51,017 nucleotides of DNA from an uncultured Oscillospiraceae bacterium (GCA_951801655.1 CATONV010000011.1:1-51017), one strand, 5' to 3'. Shown: positions 34,691-43,238, counted from the first letter of the stretch. Notes: a model not told the origin generated them from the letters alone. Numbers and translations: made by a program.

Positions 34691-35266
34691 ATGGAGCTGC
34701 TGAAGAAGCGGATCCGTGAGGATGGTATCGTGAAGGGGAACGACGTGCTGAAGGTGGACAGTTTTCTGAACCACCAGATGGATGTTGCCCTTTTTGAGGA
34801 GATCGGCAAAGAGTTCCTGCGCCGGTTTGACGGCTGCGGCGTGAACAAGATCCTGACCATTGAGGCCTCCGGCATCGGGATCGCCTGTGTCACGGCGCAG
34901 TCTTTTCATTGCCCGGTGGTCTTTGCCAAGAAGAGCCGGACCAAAAACATCGCCGGTGACGTGTACACCACCAAGGTGGAGTCCTTTACCCACGGGCAGG
35001 TGTACGACGTGATTGTATCCACCAAGTTTCTGGGGTCCGGGGACAAGGTCCTTATCATTGACGACTTTTTGGCCAACGGCGCGGCGTTGGAGGGCCTCAT
35101 TGACCTGGTGAACCAGGCGGGGGCGGAGTTGGCTGGAGCCGGCATTGTCATCGAGAAGGCTTTCCAGCCCGGTGGCAAGCGTCTGCGGGCCCGGGGCGTC
35201 CGGGTGGAGTCTCTGGCCCGGGTCAAATCCATGGACGAGGAAAGCGGCGTAGAGTTTGTGGATTAA
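34691..35266 (+). CDS. xpt: Xanthine phosphoribosyltransferase
   Basis: Converts xanthine and PRPP to XMP in purine salvage; 191 residues, as in Bacillus Xpt. Sequence is typical: MELLKKRIREDGIVKGNDVLKVDSFLNHQMD at the start, AGDVYT, and the PRPP-binding motif VLIIDDFLANGAA (about 117-129). Start ATG 34691 follows GGTGGAGG; the in-frame upstream extension runs through the leader terminator. The next genes encode a BMP-type nucleoside importer, so both uptake and salvage are here. Confidence 0.95.
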   Translation: MELLKKRIREDGIVKGNDVLKVDSFLNHQMDVALFEEIGKEFLRRFDGCGVNKILTIEASGIGIACVTAQSFHCPVVFAKKSRTKNIAGDVYTTKVESFTHGQVYDVIVSTKFLGSGDKVLIIDDFLANGAALEGLIDLVNQAGAELAGAGIVIEKAFQPGGKRLRARGVRVESLARVKSMDEESGVEFVD

Positions 35267-35289
35267 AACCGGCTCCATCCGGTTTTAAT
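35262..35289 (+). terminator. Palindrome after xpt
   Basis: ATTAAAACCGG and CCGGTTTTAAT are perfectly complementary across a 6-base loop; the xpt stop TAA lies in the left arm. The stem has A and T outside, so it can act as a weak bidirectional terminator between xpt and the ABC importer genes. Confidence 0.6.
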
Positions 35290-35337
35290 ATATAAGGTAG
35301 GAATGAAACGAACCCGAACTACGAAGGAGGAAACAGA

Positions 35338-36609
35338 ATGAAGAAAATTCTCGCGCTGGCTCTGGCTGCGGCCATGAGCCTGTCCCTTGTCGCCTGCGGC
35401 GGCGGGAATACCAGTACCCCTGCGGCCAGCAGCAAGCCGGGCGCATCCGGCAGCGGCGCCGACGTGTCCACTCCCCCTCCCGCCGACAGCGGCGAGTTTA
35501 AGGTGGGCGCCATCTATATCAACAGCCAGAACGACACCGCCGGCTACACCTTCCAGCATCACAACGGCATCACCACCGCCATGAAGGACCTGGGAATGGA
35601 CCCGGCCACCGATCTTCTCATTGTAGACACCGTGGCGGAGAACTATGACGATGTGTGCAAGGCCATCGACACCCTGGCCAACCAGGGGGCCAACATCATT
35701 TTCGGCATCTCCTTCGGCTATATCGACGCCATGAACGACAAGGCCGCCGAATACCCCGACATCTGCTTCTCCCACGGCACCGGCTACATGGCCAACGACA
35801 CCAACTTTAACAACTACTTCGGCCGTATCTACCAGGCCCGCTACCTGGCCGGCATCGCTGCCGGACTGAAGTCCGCAGAGCTGGGCAACAACTCCATCGG
35901 CTACGTGGCCGCCTACAACACCGAGTACGCTGAGACCTGCTCCGGCATCAACGCCTTCGCTCTGGGCGCCCAGTCCGCCAACCCCGACGCCACCGTCTAC
36001 GTGAAGAAGATCAACACATGGGGCGACGAGAACCTGGAGCGCCAGGCCGCCCAGGCCCTGGTGGACACCTACAACTGCGGTGTCATCTCCCAGCACTGCG
36101 ACTCCGCCCAGCCCCAGCTGGTGGCCCAGGAGAACAACGTCTTTGGCTGCGGCTATAACTCCGACATGACCGAGCAGGCCCCTAACGCCCACCTTACCGC
36201 TGCTATCTGGCACTGGAACGTGTACTATCAGACCGCCATCCAGGCCGCCATGGACTGCGCCGGCGATGCCTCCAAGTTTGTGGAGAAGATGGGCGGCAAC
36301 GCCTACTACGCCGGCCTGGCCGAGGGCTTTGTGGACGCCTCCCCTGTGAACGAGGCCGTGGCCGCCCCCGACACCGCCGCCGTAATGGACGCCGTCCGCA
36401 GGCTGATCAAGTCCGGCGACTGGGATGTGTTTACCGGCGTGAAGCTGAGCTATACCGTTGTTGACGGCAAGGTGGAGATTATCAAGACCGACGCCGACCT
36501 GGCGGACAACCAGGGCAACGTGATCGTAGCCGCCGGCGGCCCCTCCGTGGACGACGGCGTCATCAAGGGCAGCATGAACTACAACGTGGCGGGCGTGCAG
36601 GAGGGCTAA
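35338..36609 (+). CDS. BMP-family nucleoside-binding lipoprotein
   Basis: Extracellular substrate-binding component of a BMP-type ABC importer, 423 residues. Lipoprotein signal MKKILALALAAAMSLSLVACGGG with lipobox (Cys20), a Ser/Pro/Gly linker to about residue 55, then a two-domain PnrA/Med-type fold with GAIYINSQNDTAGYTFQHHNG, ANIIFGISFGYIDAM and YGRIYQARYLAGIAAGL-like block (GRIYQARYLAGIAAGLKS). Relatives bind purine nucleosides, fitting the ATPase/permease genes downstream and xpt upstream. Start ATG 35338 follows AAGGAGGAAACAG. Codon use is strongly GC-ending, as in highly expressed genes. Confidence 0.9.
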   Translation: MKKILALALAAAMSLSLVACGGGNTSTPAASSKPGASGSGADVSTPPPADSGEFKVGAIYINSQNDTAGYTFQHHNGITTAMKDLGMDPATDLLIVDTVAENYDDVCKAIDTLANQGANIIFGISFGYIDAMNDKAAEYPDICFSHGTGYMANDTNFNNYFGRIYQARYLAGIAAGLKSAELGNNSIGYVAAYNTEYAETCSGINAFALGAQSANPDATVYVKKINTWGDENLERQAAQALVDTYNCGVISQHCDSAQPQLVAQENNVFGCGYNSDMTEQAPNAHLTAAIWHWNVYYQTAIQAAMDCAGDASKFVEKMGGNAYYAGLAEGFVDASPVNEAVAAPDTAAVMDAVRRLIKSGDWDVFTGVKLSYTVVDGKVEIIKTDADLADNQGNVIVAAGGPSVDDGVIKGSMNYNVAGVQEG

Positions 36610-36682
36610 AAGCTTTCCGCCCAATTGACGCAGACCCTAACCGGGCCGGCCGGAGATTCCGGCCGGCCCGCGAAATTTCTCC

Positions 36683-36762
36683 CGTAGGGGGCGGCCTCCG
36701 CGCCGCCCCGTTTATACCAGGTAATTTCCGCAAGCGGGGCGGCACAGAGACCGCCCCCTACA
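36683..36762. repeat. Dispersed repeat, long form, copy 5
   Basis: About 80 bases with inverted ends (GTAGGGGGCGGCCTCCGCGC at left and the complementary arm ending GACCGCCCCCTACA at right, imperfect) around a short centre. Very similar to copy 3 at 7029. It separates the lipoprotein gene from the ABC ATPase gene, within the same likely operon. Confidence 0.8.
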
Positions 36763-36777
36763 GAATAGGGAGGGACT

Positions 36778-38364
36778 ATGGAGAAACAGCAATACGCCAT
36801 TGAGATGCGGGGCATCTGCAAGAGCTTTGGCAGCGTGGCTGCCAATAAAAACGTCAACCTGAACGTGAGGCCCGGGGAAATTCTTGCCCTGCTGGGGGAA
36901 AACGGCTCAGGAAAGACCACATTAATGAACATGCTGTCGGGCATCTACAAGCCGGACAGCGGAGTCATTCTGGTGGACGGGCAGGAGGTTGTCATTAACT
37001 CACCGGAGGACGCCAAGCGGCTGGGCATCGGCATGGTCCACCAGCATTTCAAGCTGGTGGACATCTTCTCTGCGGCGGACAACATCTGGCTGGGGGATGA
37101 CAAGTCGGGGGCCATTTTGAAAAAGGACCGGTACACCACCGTCCGAGACATGGCCCAAAAATTCGGCTTTGACATTGACCCCCGGAAAAAGGTATACAAT
37201 ATGGCCGTGTCGGAGAAGCAGACGCTGGAGATTGTCAAGGTCCTCTGCTACGGAGCCAGGATCATCATCCTGGACGAGCCCACCGCGGTTCTCACCGTGC
37301 AGGAGACGGCCAAACTCTTCGACGTGCTGCGCCGGATGAAGGCGTCGGGCCACGCCATCATTATCATCACCCACAAGCTTAATGAGGTGCTGGAGATCTC
37401 CGACCGTGTGGCCATTCTCCGCAAGGGGGAGTACATCACCACCGTGGATACCGCCTCCACCGATGAGCAGCGTCTCACCGAGTACATGGTGGGGCGCAAG
37501 GTGGAGCTGAACATCCAGCGGCCGGTGGTGGAGAAGACACGTCCTCTGCTGGAGCTGCGGGACCTGACCATTAAAAATGACGAGGGCGCCGTGGCCATCG
37601 ACCAGGTAAGTTTCTACATCCGGGGGGGCGAGATCCTGGGGGTGGCCGGCATCGCCGGCTGTGGCCAGAAGGAGCTGTGCGAGGCCATCGCCGGGCTGCG
37701 GCCCATTGAGAAAGGCATGATGATCCACAAGGGGGCCAACATTGTGGGCCTGCCGCCCAAGGCCATCCTGGAGAAGGGCATCTCCATGTCCTTCATCCCG
37801 GAGGACCGGCTGGGCATGGGCCTGGCCCCCTCCATGTCGGTAACGGACAACATGCTGCTGAAGAAGTACGACCAGTCCAAGGGGCCTTTTGTAGACCGGA
37901 AGACCGGCCGTGCGGAGGCCCAGCAGATCATCAAGGAGCTGGAGATTGTCACCCCCTCCACCGAGACGCCGGTGCGCCGGCTGTCCGGGGGCAACGTGCA
38001 AAAGGTGCTGCTGGGCCGGGAGATCAAGGCCGGGCCCAACGTAATTGTCACCGCCTACCCCGTCCGGGGGCTGGATATCAACTCCTCCTATGCCATCTAC
38101 GACATCCTCAACCGGCAGAAGAAGGACGGCGTGGGCATCCTCTTCGTGGGGGAGGACCTGGACGTGATGATCGACCTGTGCGACAAGATCATGGTGCTGT
38201 GCCACGGCAGGGTGATGGGCGTGGTTCACGCCCACAAGACCTCCAAGGAGGAGCTGGGCCTGATGATGACCGGTGCCTTGGACCTGAGAAACAAGCATGA
38301 GGACAAGCCGGCGGGCATCGCCAGAGACAGCCGGATTGAAGACAGAGAGGAGGAGGAGGGATGA
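36778..38364 (+). CDS. Nucleoside ABC importer, double ATP-binding protein
   Basis: A 528-residue ATPase with two nucleotide-binding domains, of the sugar/nucleoside (RbsA/NupO-like) class. Domain 1 has Walker A GENGSGKTTLM (about 40-50), Walker B IIILDEPTAVLT; its signature loop reads NMAVSEKQTLEIVKVL. Domain 2 (from about 255) has a degenerate Walker A GIAGCGQKEL, signature RRLSGGNVQKVLLGREI and Walker B NVIVTAYPVRGLDINS in which the usual catalytic Glu position is altered, as typical of this family. Works with the two permeases that follow and the BMP lipoprotein. Start ATG 36778 follows AGGGAGGG. Confidence 0.92.
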   Translation: MEKQQYAIEMRGICKSFGSVAANKNVNLNVRPGEILALLGENGSGKTTLMNMLSGIYKPDSGVILVDGQEVVINSPEDAKRLGIGMVHQHFKLVDIFSAADNIWLGDDKSGAILKKDRYTTVRDMAQKFGFDIDPRKKVYNMAVSEKQTLEIVKVLCYGARIIILDEPTAVLTVQETAKLFDVLRRMKASGHAIIIITHKLNEVLEISDRVAILRKGEYITTVDTASTDEQRLTEYMVGRKVELNIQRPVVEKTRPLLELRDLTIKNDEGAVAIDQVSFYIRGGEILGVAGIAGCGQKELCEAIAGLRPIEKGMMIHKGANIVGLPPKAILEKGISMSFIPEDRLGMGLAPSMSVTDNMLLKKYDQSKGPFVDRKTGRAEAQQIIKELEIVTPSTETPVRRLSGGNVQKVLLGREIKAGPNVIVTAYPVRGLDINSSYAIYDILNRQKKDGVGILFVGEDLDVMIDLCDKIMVLCHGRVMGVVHAHKTSKEELGLMMTGALDLRNKHEDKPAGIARDSRIEDREEEEG

Positions 38365-39482
38365 AAAAACGTCAGCCCCTTTTTCACGTGGTGAAGCGGG
38401 AGCAGGCTGGCCCCAGCCGTCAGATCCTGGCCTATGTGGCGGCGGTGGTGCTGGCCCTGTCCGTAGGCGCGGTGCTGCTGACCGTTCAGGGCGTGGAGCC
38501 CGTCACCTTCTACCGGCAGCTGCTTACCATGGGCATCCCGGGAAGCCGCTACCCTTGGCGGTCGGTGGAGAACTTCATCAAGCTGTTTGTTCCCCTTCTC
38601 ATCACCTCCATGGCCCTGGCGCTGGCCTTTAAAATGCGCTTTTGGAACATCGGCGGCGAGGGCCAGTTCATTATGGGCGCCTTTTGGGCGGGCTTCGCGG
38701 CCATGAAGCTGGGAGAAATTCTGCCCCAGCCGCTTATGGTGCTGGTCATGACTCTGTGCGGGGCGCTGGGGGGCGGTCTGTACGGCGTGTTCGTGGCGGC
38801 GCTGAAGGTCCGCTTCGACACCAATGAGACCCTTCTTACCCTGATGCTCAACTATGTGGCCCTATACTTTCTGCAATATTTTGCAGAGACTAAAACGGAA
38901 TGGAATTTTTTCCTGGACGCCAACTCCGCCCGACCCAAGTTCGCCAAGTTCCCGGAAAACTCTCAGATGCTCACCATTCCCATCGGCCCCTTTCAGCTGA
39001 ACCTGTCACTGCTGGCAGCGGCGGTCATCTGCGTGCTTCTATACATCTATCTCAACTATACCAAGCGGGGCTATGAGATCGCCGTGGTGGGCGACAGCCC
39101 CAACACCGCCCGGTACGCTGGGATGCGCGTGGGAAAAATTGTCATCCGCACCATTTTTCTGTCCGCCGCCCTCATCGGCCTGGCAGGGGCCTTCCAGGTG
39201 TCCTCGGCCGGCGTGCTGTCCACCTCCATCACCAACGACGTGGGCTGGACCGGGGTTGTGGTGGCCTGGCTGGCCAAGCTGAACACGGTTGGGATTGTGG
39301 CGGCCTCGCTGCTGATTACCGTTTTGCAGTTTGGCTGTCAGGCAGCCAGCACCGCCTACCCCTCCATCGACGCCAACTTCGCCAATCTGCTTCAGGGCGT
39401 CATCCTCTTCATTGTACTGGCGGCGGACTTTTTCACCCGCTTCAAGCTGGTTCCACGAAGCAGAAAGGAGGCAGTCAAATGA
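38361..39482 (+). CDS. Nucleoside ABC importer permease 1
   Basis: A 373-residue membrane permease of the BPD_transp_2 type, with eight to ten helices, a large first loop and the family pattern GFAAMKLGE...LRVRFDTNETLLTLMLNYVALYFLQYF and YTKRGYEIAVVGDSPNTARYAGM (EAA-like region). Its ATG overlaps the ATPase stop by 4 bases (ATGA), so they are coupled. Transports the substrate delivered by the BMP lipoprotein. Confidence 0.92.
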   Translation: MKKRQPLFHVVKREQAGPSRQILAYVAAVVLALSVGAVLLTVQGVEPVTFYRQLLTMGIPGSRYPWRSVENFIKLFVPLLITSMALALAFKMRFWNIGGEGQFIMGAFWAGFAAMKLGEILPQPLMVLVMTLCGALGGGLYGVFVAALKVRFDTNETLLTLMLNYVALYFLQYFAETKTEWNFFLDANSARPKFAKFPENSQMLTIPIGPFQLNLSLLAAAVICVLLYIYLNYTKRGYEIAVVGDSPNTARYAGMRVGKIVIRTIFLSAALIGLAGAFQVSSAGVLSTSITNDVGWTGVVVAWLAKLNTVGIVAASLLITVLQFGCQAASTAYPSIDANFANLLQGVILFIVLAADFFTRFKLVPRSRKEAVK

Positions 39483-40474
39483 ACGACCCCATCAATGTGC
39501 TGACACTGTTTCTCTTTAATATTATCCTGGTGAACATTCCGCTTCTCTACGGAACGGTGGGAGAAATTCTGGTGGAGAAGTCGGGCAGCCTGGATCTGGG
39601 CGTGGAGGGCACCATGGCCATCGGGGCCATCTTTGGCTATCTGGCGGGGTGTGCCGCCAACAGTCTGGCAGTGGGGCTGCTGGTGTCCTTCCTGACGGCG
39701 GGGCTGTGCGGACTGCTTTTTTCGCTTCTCACCGTATCTCTCCAGGCCAACCAGAACGTAACCGGCCTGACCATTACTACCTTTGGCCTGGGGCTGTACT
39801 TCTTTGTGGGAAAGGGCATAGGGGAGAGGTGGCCGGCCATGACCGCCTCTGAAGGACTGGTAAAGGGCTATGCCTCTTTGGAATTTCCCCTCCTTTCTAA
39901 ACTTCCTGTAATCGGAAAGGCCCTGTTTTCCCACAACATCCTGGTCTATTTGGGCATTGCCATCGCCATTGCGGTGTGGTGGTATCTCAACTTCACCAAG
40001 ACCGGCCTGCGTCTGCGTGCAGTGGGGGAAAACCCCGGCGCTGCTGACTCGGTGGGAGTAAACACCCTGCTGTACAAGTATGTTCACCTGATCGTCGGCT
40101 CCGGGATTATGGGTCTGGGCGGCTTCTACATGGCCCTGTACATGAGCGGCTCCTTCGAGGGCTCCAACTGCTGGATCAACGGCTACGGCTGGATTGCCAT
40201 TGCCCTGGTCATCTTCGCCAATTGGAACCCCGCCCTGGCCATTTTGGGCACCCTGGTCTTCGGCTTTTTCAACACCCTGCAAATCTATTCCGGTCCTCTG
40301 GCCGGAGTGTTTCCCGGCCCTCTCGGCTGGCTCAATGCCATTCCACCTCAGTTGTACAAGGCCCTGCCCTTCCTGATAACCGCCATTGTGCTGGTGGCGT
40401 CCTCAGTCCGTAAGCGGGAGGGCTCCGGCCAGCCCGCCGCCCTGGGCCTGAACTACTTCCGTGAGGAACGCTGA
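39479..40474 (+). CDS. Nucleoside ABC importer permease 2
   Basis: A 331-residue second permease of the same class, starting MNDPINVLTLFLFNIILVNIPLLYGTVGEILVEKSGSLDLGVEGTMAIGAIFG and with the cytoplasmic coupling block FTKTGLRLRAVGENPGAADSVGVNTLLYKY. Its ATG overlaps the permease 1 stop by 4 bases. It forms a heterodimer with permease 1. The operon ends in the 40509-40536 hairpin. Confidence 0.92.
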   Translation: MNDPINVLTLFLFNIILVNIPLLYGTVGEILVEKSGSLDLGVEGTMAIGAIFGYLAGCAANSLAVGLLVSFLTAGLCGLLFSLLTVSLQANQNVTGLTITTFGLGLYFFVGKGIGERWPAMTASEGLVKGYASLEFPLLSKLPVIGKALFSHNILVYLGIAIAIAVWWYLNFTKTGLRLRAVGENPGAADSVGVNTLLYKYVHLIVGSGIMGLGGFYMALYMSGSFEGSNCWINGYGWIAIALVIFANWNPALAILGTLVFGFFNTLQIYSGPLAGVFPGPLGWLNAIPPQLYKALPFLITAIVLVASSVRKREGSGQPAALGLNYFREER

Positions 40475-40508
40475 AAATTACTAAAAGTATAATCAGAGCG
40501 TAAAATTA

Positions 40509-40536
40509 CAGGAGTGTCCCATTCGGGACACTCCTG
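40509..40536. terminator. Perfect hairpin after the importer operon
   Basis: CAGGAGTGTCCC-ATTC-GGGACACTCCTG, a perfect 12-base-pair stem, 34 bases after permease 2 and 4 bases before the 49-aa gene stop. It is followed by CGCTTTATG, so T-rich only weakly. Similar in sequence to the hairpin at 41048. Confidence 0.72.
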
Positions 40537-40540
40537 CGCT

Positions 40541-40690
40541 TTATGCTTTCGCTGCCTTATCCTCAGTGCTGCCCCCCGCCTCCAGATACATCTCTTCCAG
40601 TTCCCTTTGCGTTCTCTCAATTTCTTTTGTTAGGTCGGTCAGTCGGTTGAATGCGTGATAATAGAGTTTCTTGTACGTTTCGTTTTCCAT
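40541..40690 (-). CDS. Small 49-residue protein, mobile-element type
   Basis: A 49-residue ORF: starts MENETYKKLYYHAFNRLTDL and ends STEDKAAKA, helical throughout. It resembles the small YKxLYxxLFNxxTD proteins common in clostridial prophages and integrative elements, whose role is unknown. ATG 40690 has AAGGAGG at ideal spacing. A promoter (-35 TTGATT, -10 TAAAAT) lies just upstream. It is divergent from the XRE regulator, with two palindromes between. High density of charged residues and AT-richer DNA set it apart from its neighbours. Confidence 0.72.
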   Translation of the reverse strand: MENETYKKLYYHAFNRLTDLTKEIERTQRELEEMYLEAGGSTEDKAAKA

Positions 40691-40710
40691 GTCGAACCCT
40701 CCTTAATTCT

Positions 40711-40738
40711 ATTTTACCTGTTTGGCCGGTAAAATCAA
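40711..40738 (-). promoter_or_regulatory. Promoter and palindrome of the 49-aa gene
   Basis: Minus strand: -35 TTGATT and -10 TAAAAT, 16 bases apart. An inverted repeat ATTTTACC (40711-40718) with GGTAAAAT (40728-40735) covers the -10 region, a possible operator. Confidence 0.6.
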
Positions 40739-40744
40739 GAGCTT

Positions 40745-40779
40745 TTGCAAATATTATCTGATTATCAGATAATTTGCAA
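40745..40779 (+). promoter_or_regulatory. XRE gene promoter with overlapping palindromic operator
   Basis: -35 TTGCAA (40745-40750) and -10 GATAAT (40768-40773) are 17 bases apart and lie inside an inverted repeat whose arms are TTGCAAATATTATCTGAT and ATCAGATAATTTGCAA (a 2-base slip). The position over the promoter fits autorepression by the XRE protein. Confidence 0.62.
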
Positions 40780-40792
40780 GGAGGACACCTTT

Positions 40793-41047
40793 GTGCCAAA
40801 GAGGAGGAGCGTCGGTTCAGAAAACTTGATTGGACAAAATGTAGTTTTATTTCGCAAACGTATAGGGTTAAACCAAGATATGTTACTCTCCAGATTGCAG
40901 GTATGGGGAATTGATATTAGCCAGACAACGCTTTCTGATATTGAGGGGCAGAAGCGAAAGGTGTTTGACAAAGAGCTGCTTGCACTGGCTGATATTTTGG
41001 GAGTCACACTGGAGGATCTGTTCTCCGGTCCAGAGAAAGAAAAATAA
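40793..41047 (+). CDS. XRE-family HTH regulator (84 residues)
   Basis: A short DNA-binding protein of the XRE/Cro class: IGQNVVLFRKRIGLNQDMLLSRLQVWGIDISQTTLSDIEGQKRKVFDKELLALADILGVTLEDLF. The two-helix HTH with recognition helix around SQTTLSDIEGQ is clear. Start GTG 40793 follows AAGGAGG (40778-40784); an in-frame TTG at 40745 lies in the promoter and is rejected. Likely represses itself and the divergent 49-aa gene through the palindromes. Ends with a terminator hairpin at 41048. Confidence 0.83.
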   Translation: MPKRRSVGSENLIGQNVVLFRKRIGLNQDMLLSRLQVWGIDISQTTLSDIEGQKRKVFDKELLALADILGVTLEDLFSGPEKEK

Positions 41048-41074
41048 CAGGGGTGTCTGGTTGAGACACCCCTG
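41048..41074 (+). terminator. Terminator after XRE gene
   Basis: CAGGGGTGTCT-GGTTG-AGACACCCCTG, a perfect 11-base-pair stem followed by TTTGCTATTTTA, starting at the XRE stop. Possibly also ends the opposing regulator transcript. Confidence 0.85.
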
Positions 41075-41083
41075 TTTGCTATT

Positions 41084-41824
41084 TTATGATACAGCCCGAC
41101 TTCGGGACACATGCCTTGAGGAGAACAAAAGCCGGCCCAATTGAAAGGCGGCGGCCAGGCAGGCGTGGGAGAAAAAGGCGGTCTGTTCGCACAGGGTGAA
41201 GCCGAGGAACCACCGGACGGGGTTGGAGGGGAAGTGCCCGTCAAAGGGGACGCCGCCGGTGATCAGGTCGTACAGCCGCCAGAGAAGGGGGACCGGCATA
41301 ATATAGACATAAACGCCCAAAAACAGCGCGGCTGCGGCGATGAGGAGGGAACGCCTTTTGTTCACCGACTGGCCCCGGTCCCACCAGGCAAAGCACAGCC
41401 CGATGGTGCAGCAGACGCACAGGCGCAGGAGGAGTCCGGTCAGGTTGAAGGCGAGACTGGGATAGGTGGCGTATATGGAGATATCCCAGAGGAACAGTGG
41501 AATGTCGCACAGGAGGGTTACGGCCAGGAGGCGCAAAACAAGCCTTCGCCGGGACACGCCATCCGGCCCGGGGGACGCAGAGACTGTCTCCAGCAGCGGC
41601 GGCAGGACTGCCGGAGTCTCTATACCCTCCGCGCTGTTGAGAAGGTCGTCCACCGGCACGCCGTACAGCCGACTCAGCGCCAGCAGGTTTTCCGCCGAGG
41701 GCAGGGCGGCCCCCGTCTCCCATTTGGAAACGGTCTGCCGGGAAACCTCCAGCGCCTCGGCCAGTTCAATCTGGGACAGGCCCTGTTTCTTTCTAAAGAA
41801 GACCAAGGTCTCTTTCAAATCCAT
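41084..41824 (-). CDS. Membrane-bound XRE-family regulator
   Basis: A 246-residue protein with an N-terminal HTH_3 domain (MDLKETLVFFRKKQGLSQIELAEALEVSRQTVSKWETGAALPSAENLLALSRLYGVPVDDLL, 1-62), a short linker and about four hydrophobic helices from about 95 to 240. This architecture, an HTH joined to a membrane domain of unknown ligand, is common in clostridia. Start ATG 41824 follows AAGGAGG; longer frame unsupported. Has its own promoter (41870-41898). Confidence 0.8.
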   Translation of the reverse strand: MDLKETLVFFRKKQGLSQIELAEALEVSRQTVSKWETGAALPSAENLLALSRLYGVPVDDLLNSAEGIETPAVLPPLLETVSASPGPDGVSRRRLVLRLLAVTLLCDIPLFLWDISIYATYPSLAFNLTGLLLRLCVCCTIGLCFAWWDRGQSVNKRRSLLIAAAALFLGVYVYIMPVPLLWRLYDLITGGVPFDGHFPSNPVRWFLGFTLCEQTAFFSHACLAAAFQLGRLLFSSRHVSRSRAVS

Positions 41825-41869
41825 AGCGAATACCTCCTTGTTTCTGCAGTGTTGTTGAATTATAAGGAC

Positions 41870-41898
41870 ATCATATCCTCTGCGGCCGGATTTGGCAA
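41870..41898 (-). promoter_or_regulatory. Promoter of the membrane-bound XRE regulator
   Basis: Minus-strand -35 TTGCCA, -10 TATGAT, 17-base spacing, leaving a leader of about 40 bases to the start codon. Confidence 0.78.
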
Positions 41899-41970
41899 CC
41901 AACTTTAGTTTACATTGGAGGTATTTTCAAGAAATTTGGGGAAAAGCCCTGTGGGAACTCCGGTGTGGCG

Positions 41971-43167
41971 TCAGCCGGCCAACTCCGCCTGAACGGCGGA
42001 CTGGAGAGACAGCATCTGATCCCAGAAGGAACCCACATCCAGCTTGACAAGGGCGTCCATCTTCGCCAGGTCCAGTTCGGCCTTCTCTATTTTTTCCTCC
42101 AGCAGGGAAGAGATGCACTCATCCCGGAAGTCGTCCGGGTTCATAGGCAGGCGGAGAATGATGTGGTAGCCGAAATCGCTCTCCACCACGTCGCTGATCT
42201 CCCCGTCCTTCAGGGCCAGGGCGGCCTGCTCAAAGGGGGCGACCATTTCGCCCTTTCTAGTGGTGTAGCCGTCAGGATTGGCGGCCAGACCGGTGTCCTC
42301 GCTGTACTCGTTCATCAGGGTGTCAAAGAGGGCGATGGGGTCCTCTGCCGCCCGGAGTTGGGAGAGAAGGTCATCAGCGGCAGCTTTTTTCTGAGCGATG
42401 GCAGTCTCGTCCAGCGGTTCCCGTGTGTCCAGATCGATGGTAGCCAGCAGGATATGCTTGGCCCGGTACTGGCCGGACCTGTCTAGGTAGGCGTTTACCT
42501 CGGCGTCGGTGGGGTAGTGGCCGCTGTTTTCTCCGAAATAAAGCTCCTGAAGCTGATCATACAGGTCGCTGTTCTCATTCAGGCGGATGAGGAGGTCCTT
42601 TGTCAGCATGCTGGACCAGAAGGAGTGGATCACCCGATTCTCGTCACTGCCGGCCTGTACGACCAGGTTGGCGTACTGCTTGTCAACCTCGGCGGCCACA
42701 GAGGGGGCAGGGGTGAGGGACTCCTGCCGGGCCAGCTCCCGCAGGGAGGCGTGAAAGCAGGCGGCGTCCATAGCCTGATCCAGCATATACTGGCTGAAGG
42801 TAACTCCCTCGGCCATCTCGGTGTCCCAGGGCAGGGTGGTCATCTGGCCGTTGAACGGAGACAGGTAATTTTCGATGGTGCGGTTAAGCCAGTAGGACAG
42901 CTCCCCGGCGGTAATGGCAGTCTCACCCAGAGTGGCCACCACCTCGTCCCCGGCCAGGCCGGAAACAGACAGGCAGGGGTCCGTCACCTGGGACAGATCC
43001 ATGGGCGTGATCTGGGAGGCGTCTGCGGAGGAGGAGCCGTCGGGTAGGGAGCCATCGGGCAGAGAACCGGCGGTGAAGTCAACGTTTTTGCCCCCGCAGC
43101 TGCTCAGGGCGGTCAGGGCCGTCGCAAGGGCCAGCGTCAGGCCCAAAAGGCGTTTTGTTTTTTTCAT
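41971..43167 (-). CDS. Parvulin-type peptidyl-prolyl isomerase lipoprotein (PrsA-like)
   Basis: An exported foldase of 398 residues. Lipoprotein signal MKKTKRLLGLTLALATALTALSSCGG (lipobox LSSC, Cys24), a low-complexity GSLPDG repeat (two copies at about 34-45), a SurA/PrsA-type helical N-domain, then a parvulin domain with YRAKHILLATIDL and GEMVAPFEQAALALKDGEISDVVESDFGYHIILRL (about 235-345), and a C-terminal helix. It folds secreted proteins outside the membrane. A promoter lies just upstream (43210-43238), with no obvious terminator after it. Confidence 0.88.
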   Translation of the reverse strand: MKKTKRLLGLTLALATALTALSSCGGKNVDFTAGSLPDGSLPDGSSSADASQITPMDLSQVTDPCLSVSGLAGDEVVATLGETAITAGELSYWLNRTIENYLSPFNGQMTTLPWDTEMAEGVTFSQYMLDQAMDAACFHASLRELARQESLTPAPSVAAEVDKQYANLVVQAGSDENRVIHSFWSSMLTKDLLIRLNENSDLYDQLQELYFGENSGHYPTDAEVNAYLDRSGQYRAKHILLATIDLDTREPLDETAIAQKKAAADDLLSQLRAAEDPIALFDTLMNEYSEDTGLAANPDGYTTRKGEMVAPFEQAALALKDGEISDVVESDFGYHIILRLPMNPDDFRDECISSLLEEKIEKAELDLAKMDALVKLDVGSFWDQMLSLQSAVQAELAG

Positions 43168-43209
43168 AAAGCGGATTCCTTTCTTGGTAAAAGAGGATGA
43201 ACAGCCCCT

Positions 43210-43238
43210 ATCATACCACAGATTGGGGTGTGGAGCAA
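43210..43238 (-). promoter_or_regulatory. prsA-like gene promoter
   Basis: Minus-strand -35 TTGCTC and -10 TATGAT, 17-base spacing, in the gap between mfd and the foldase gene; leader of about 35 bases. Confidence 0.75.
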
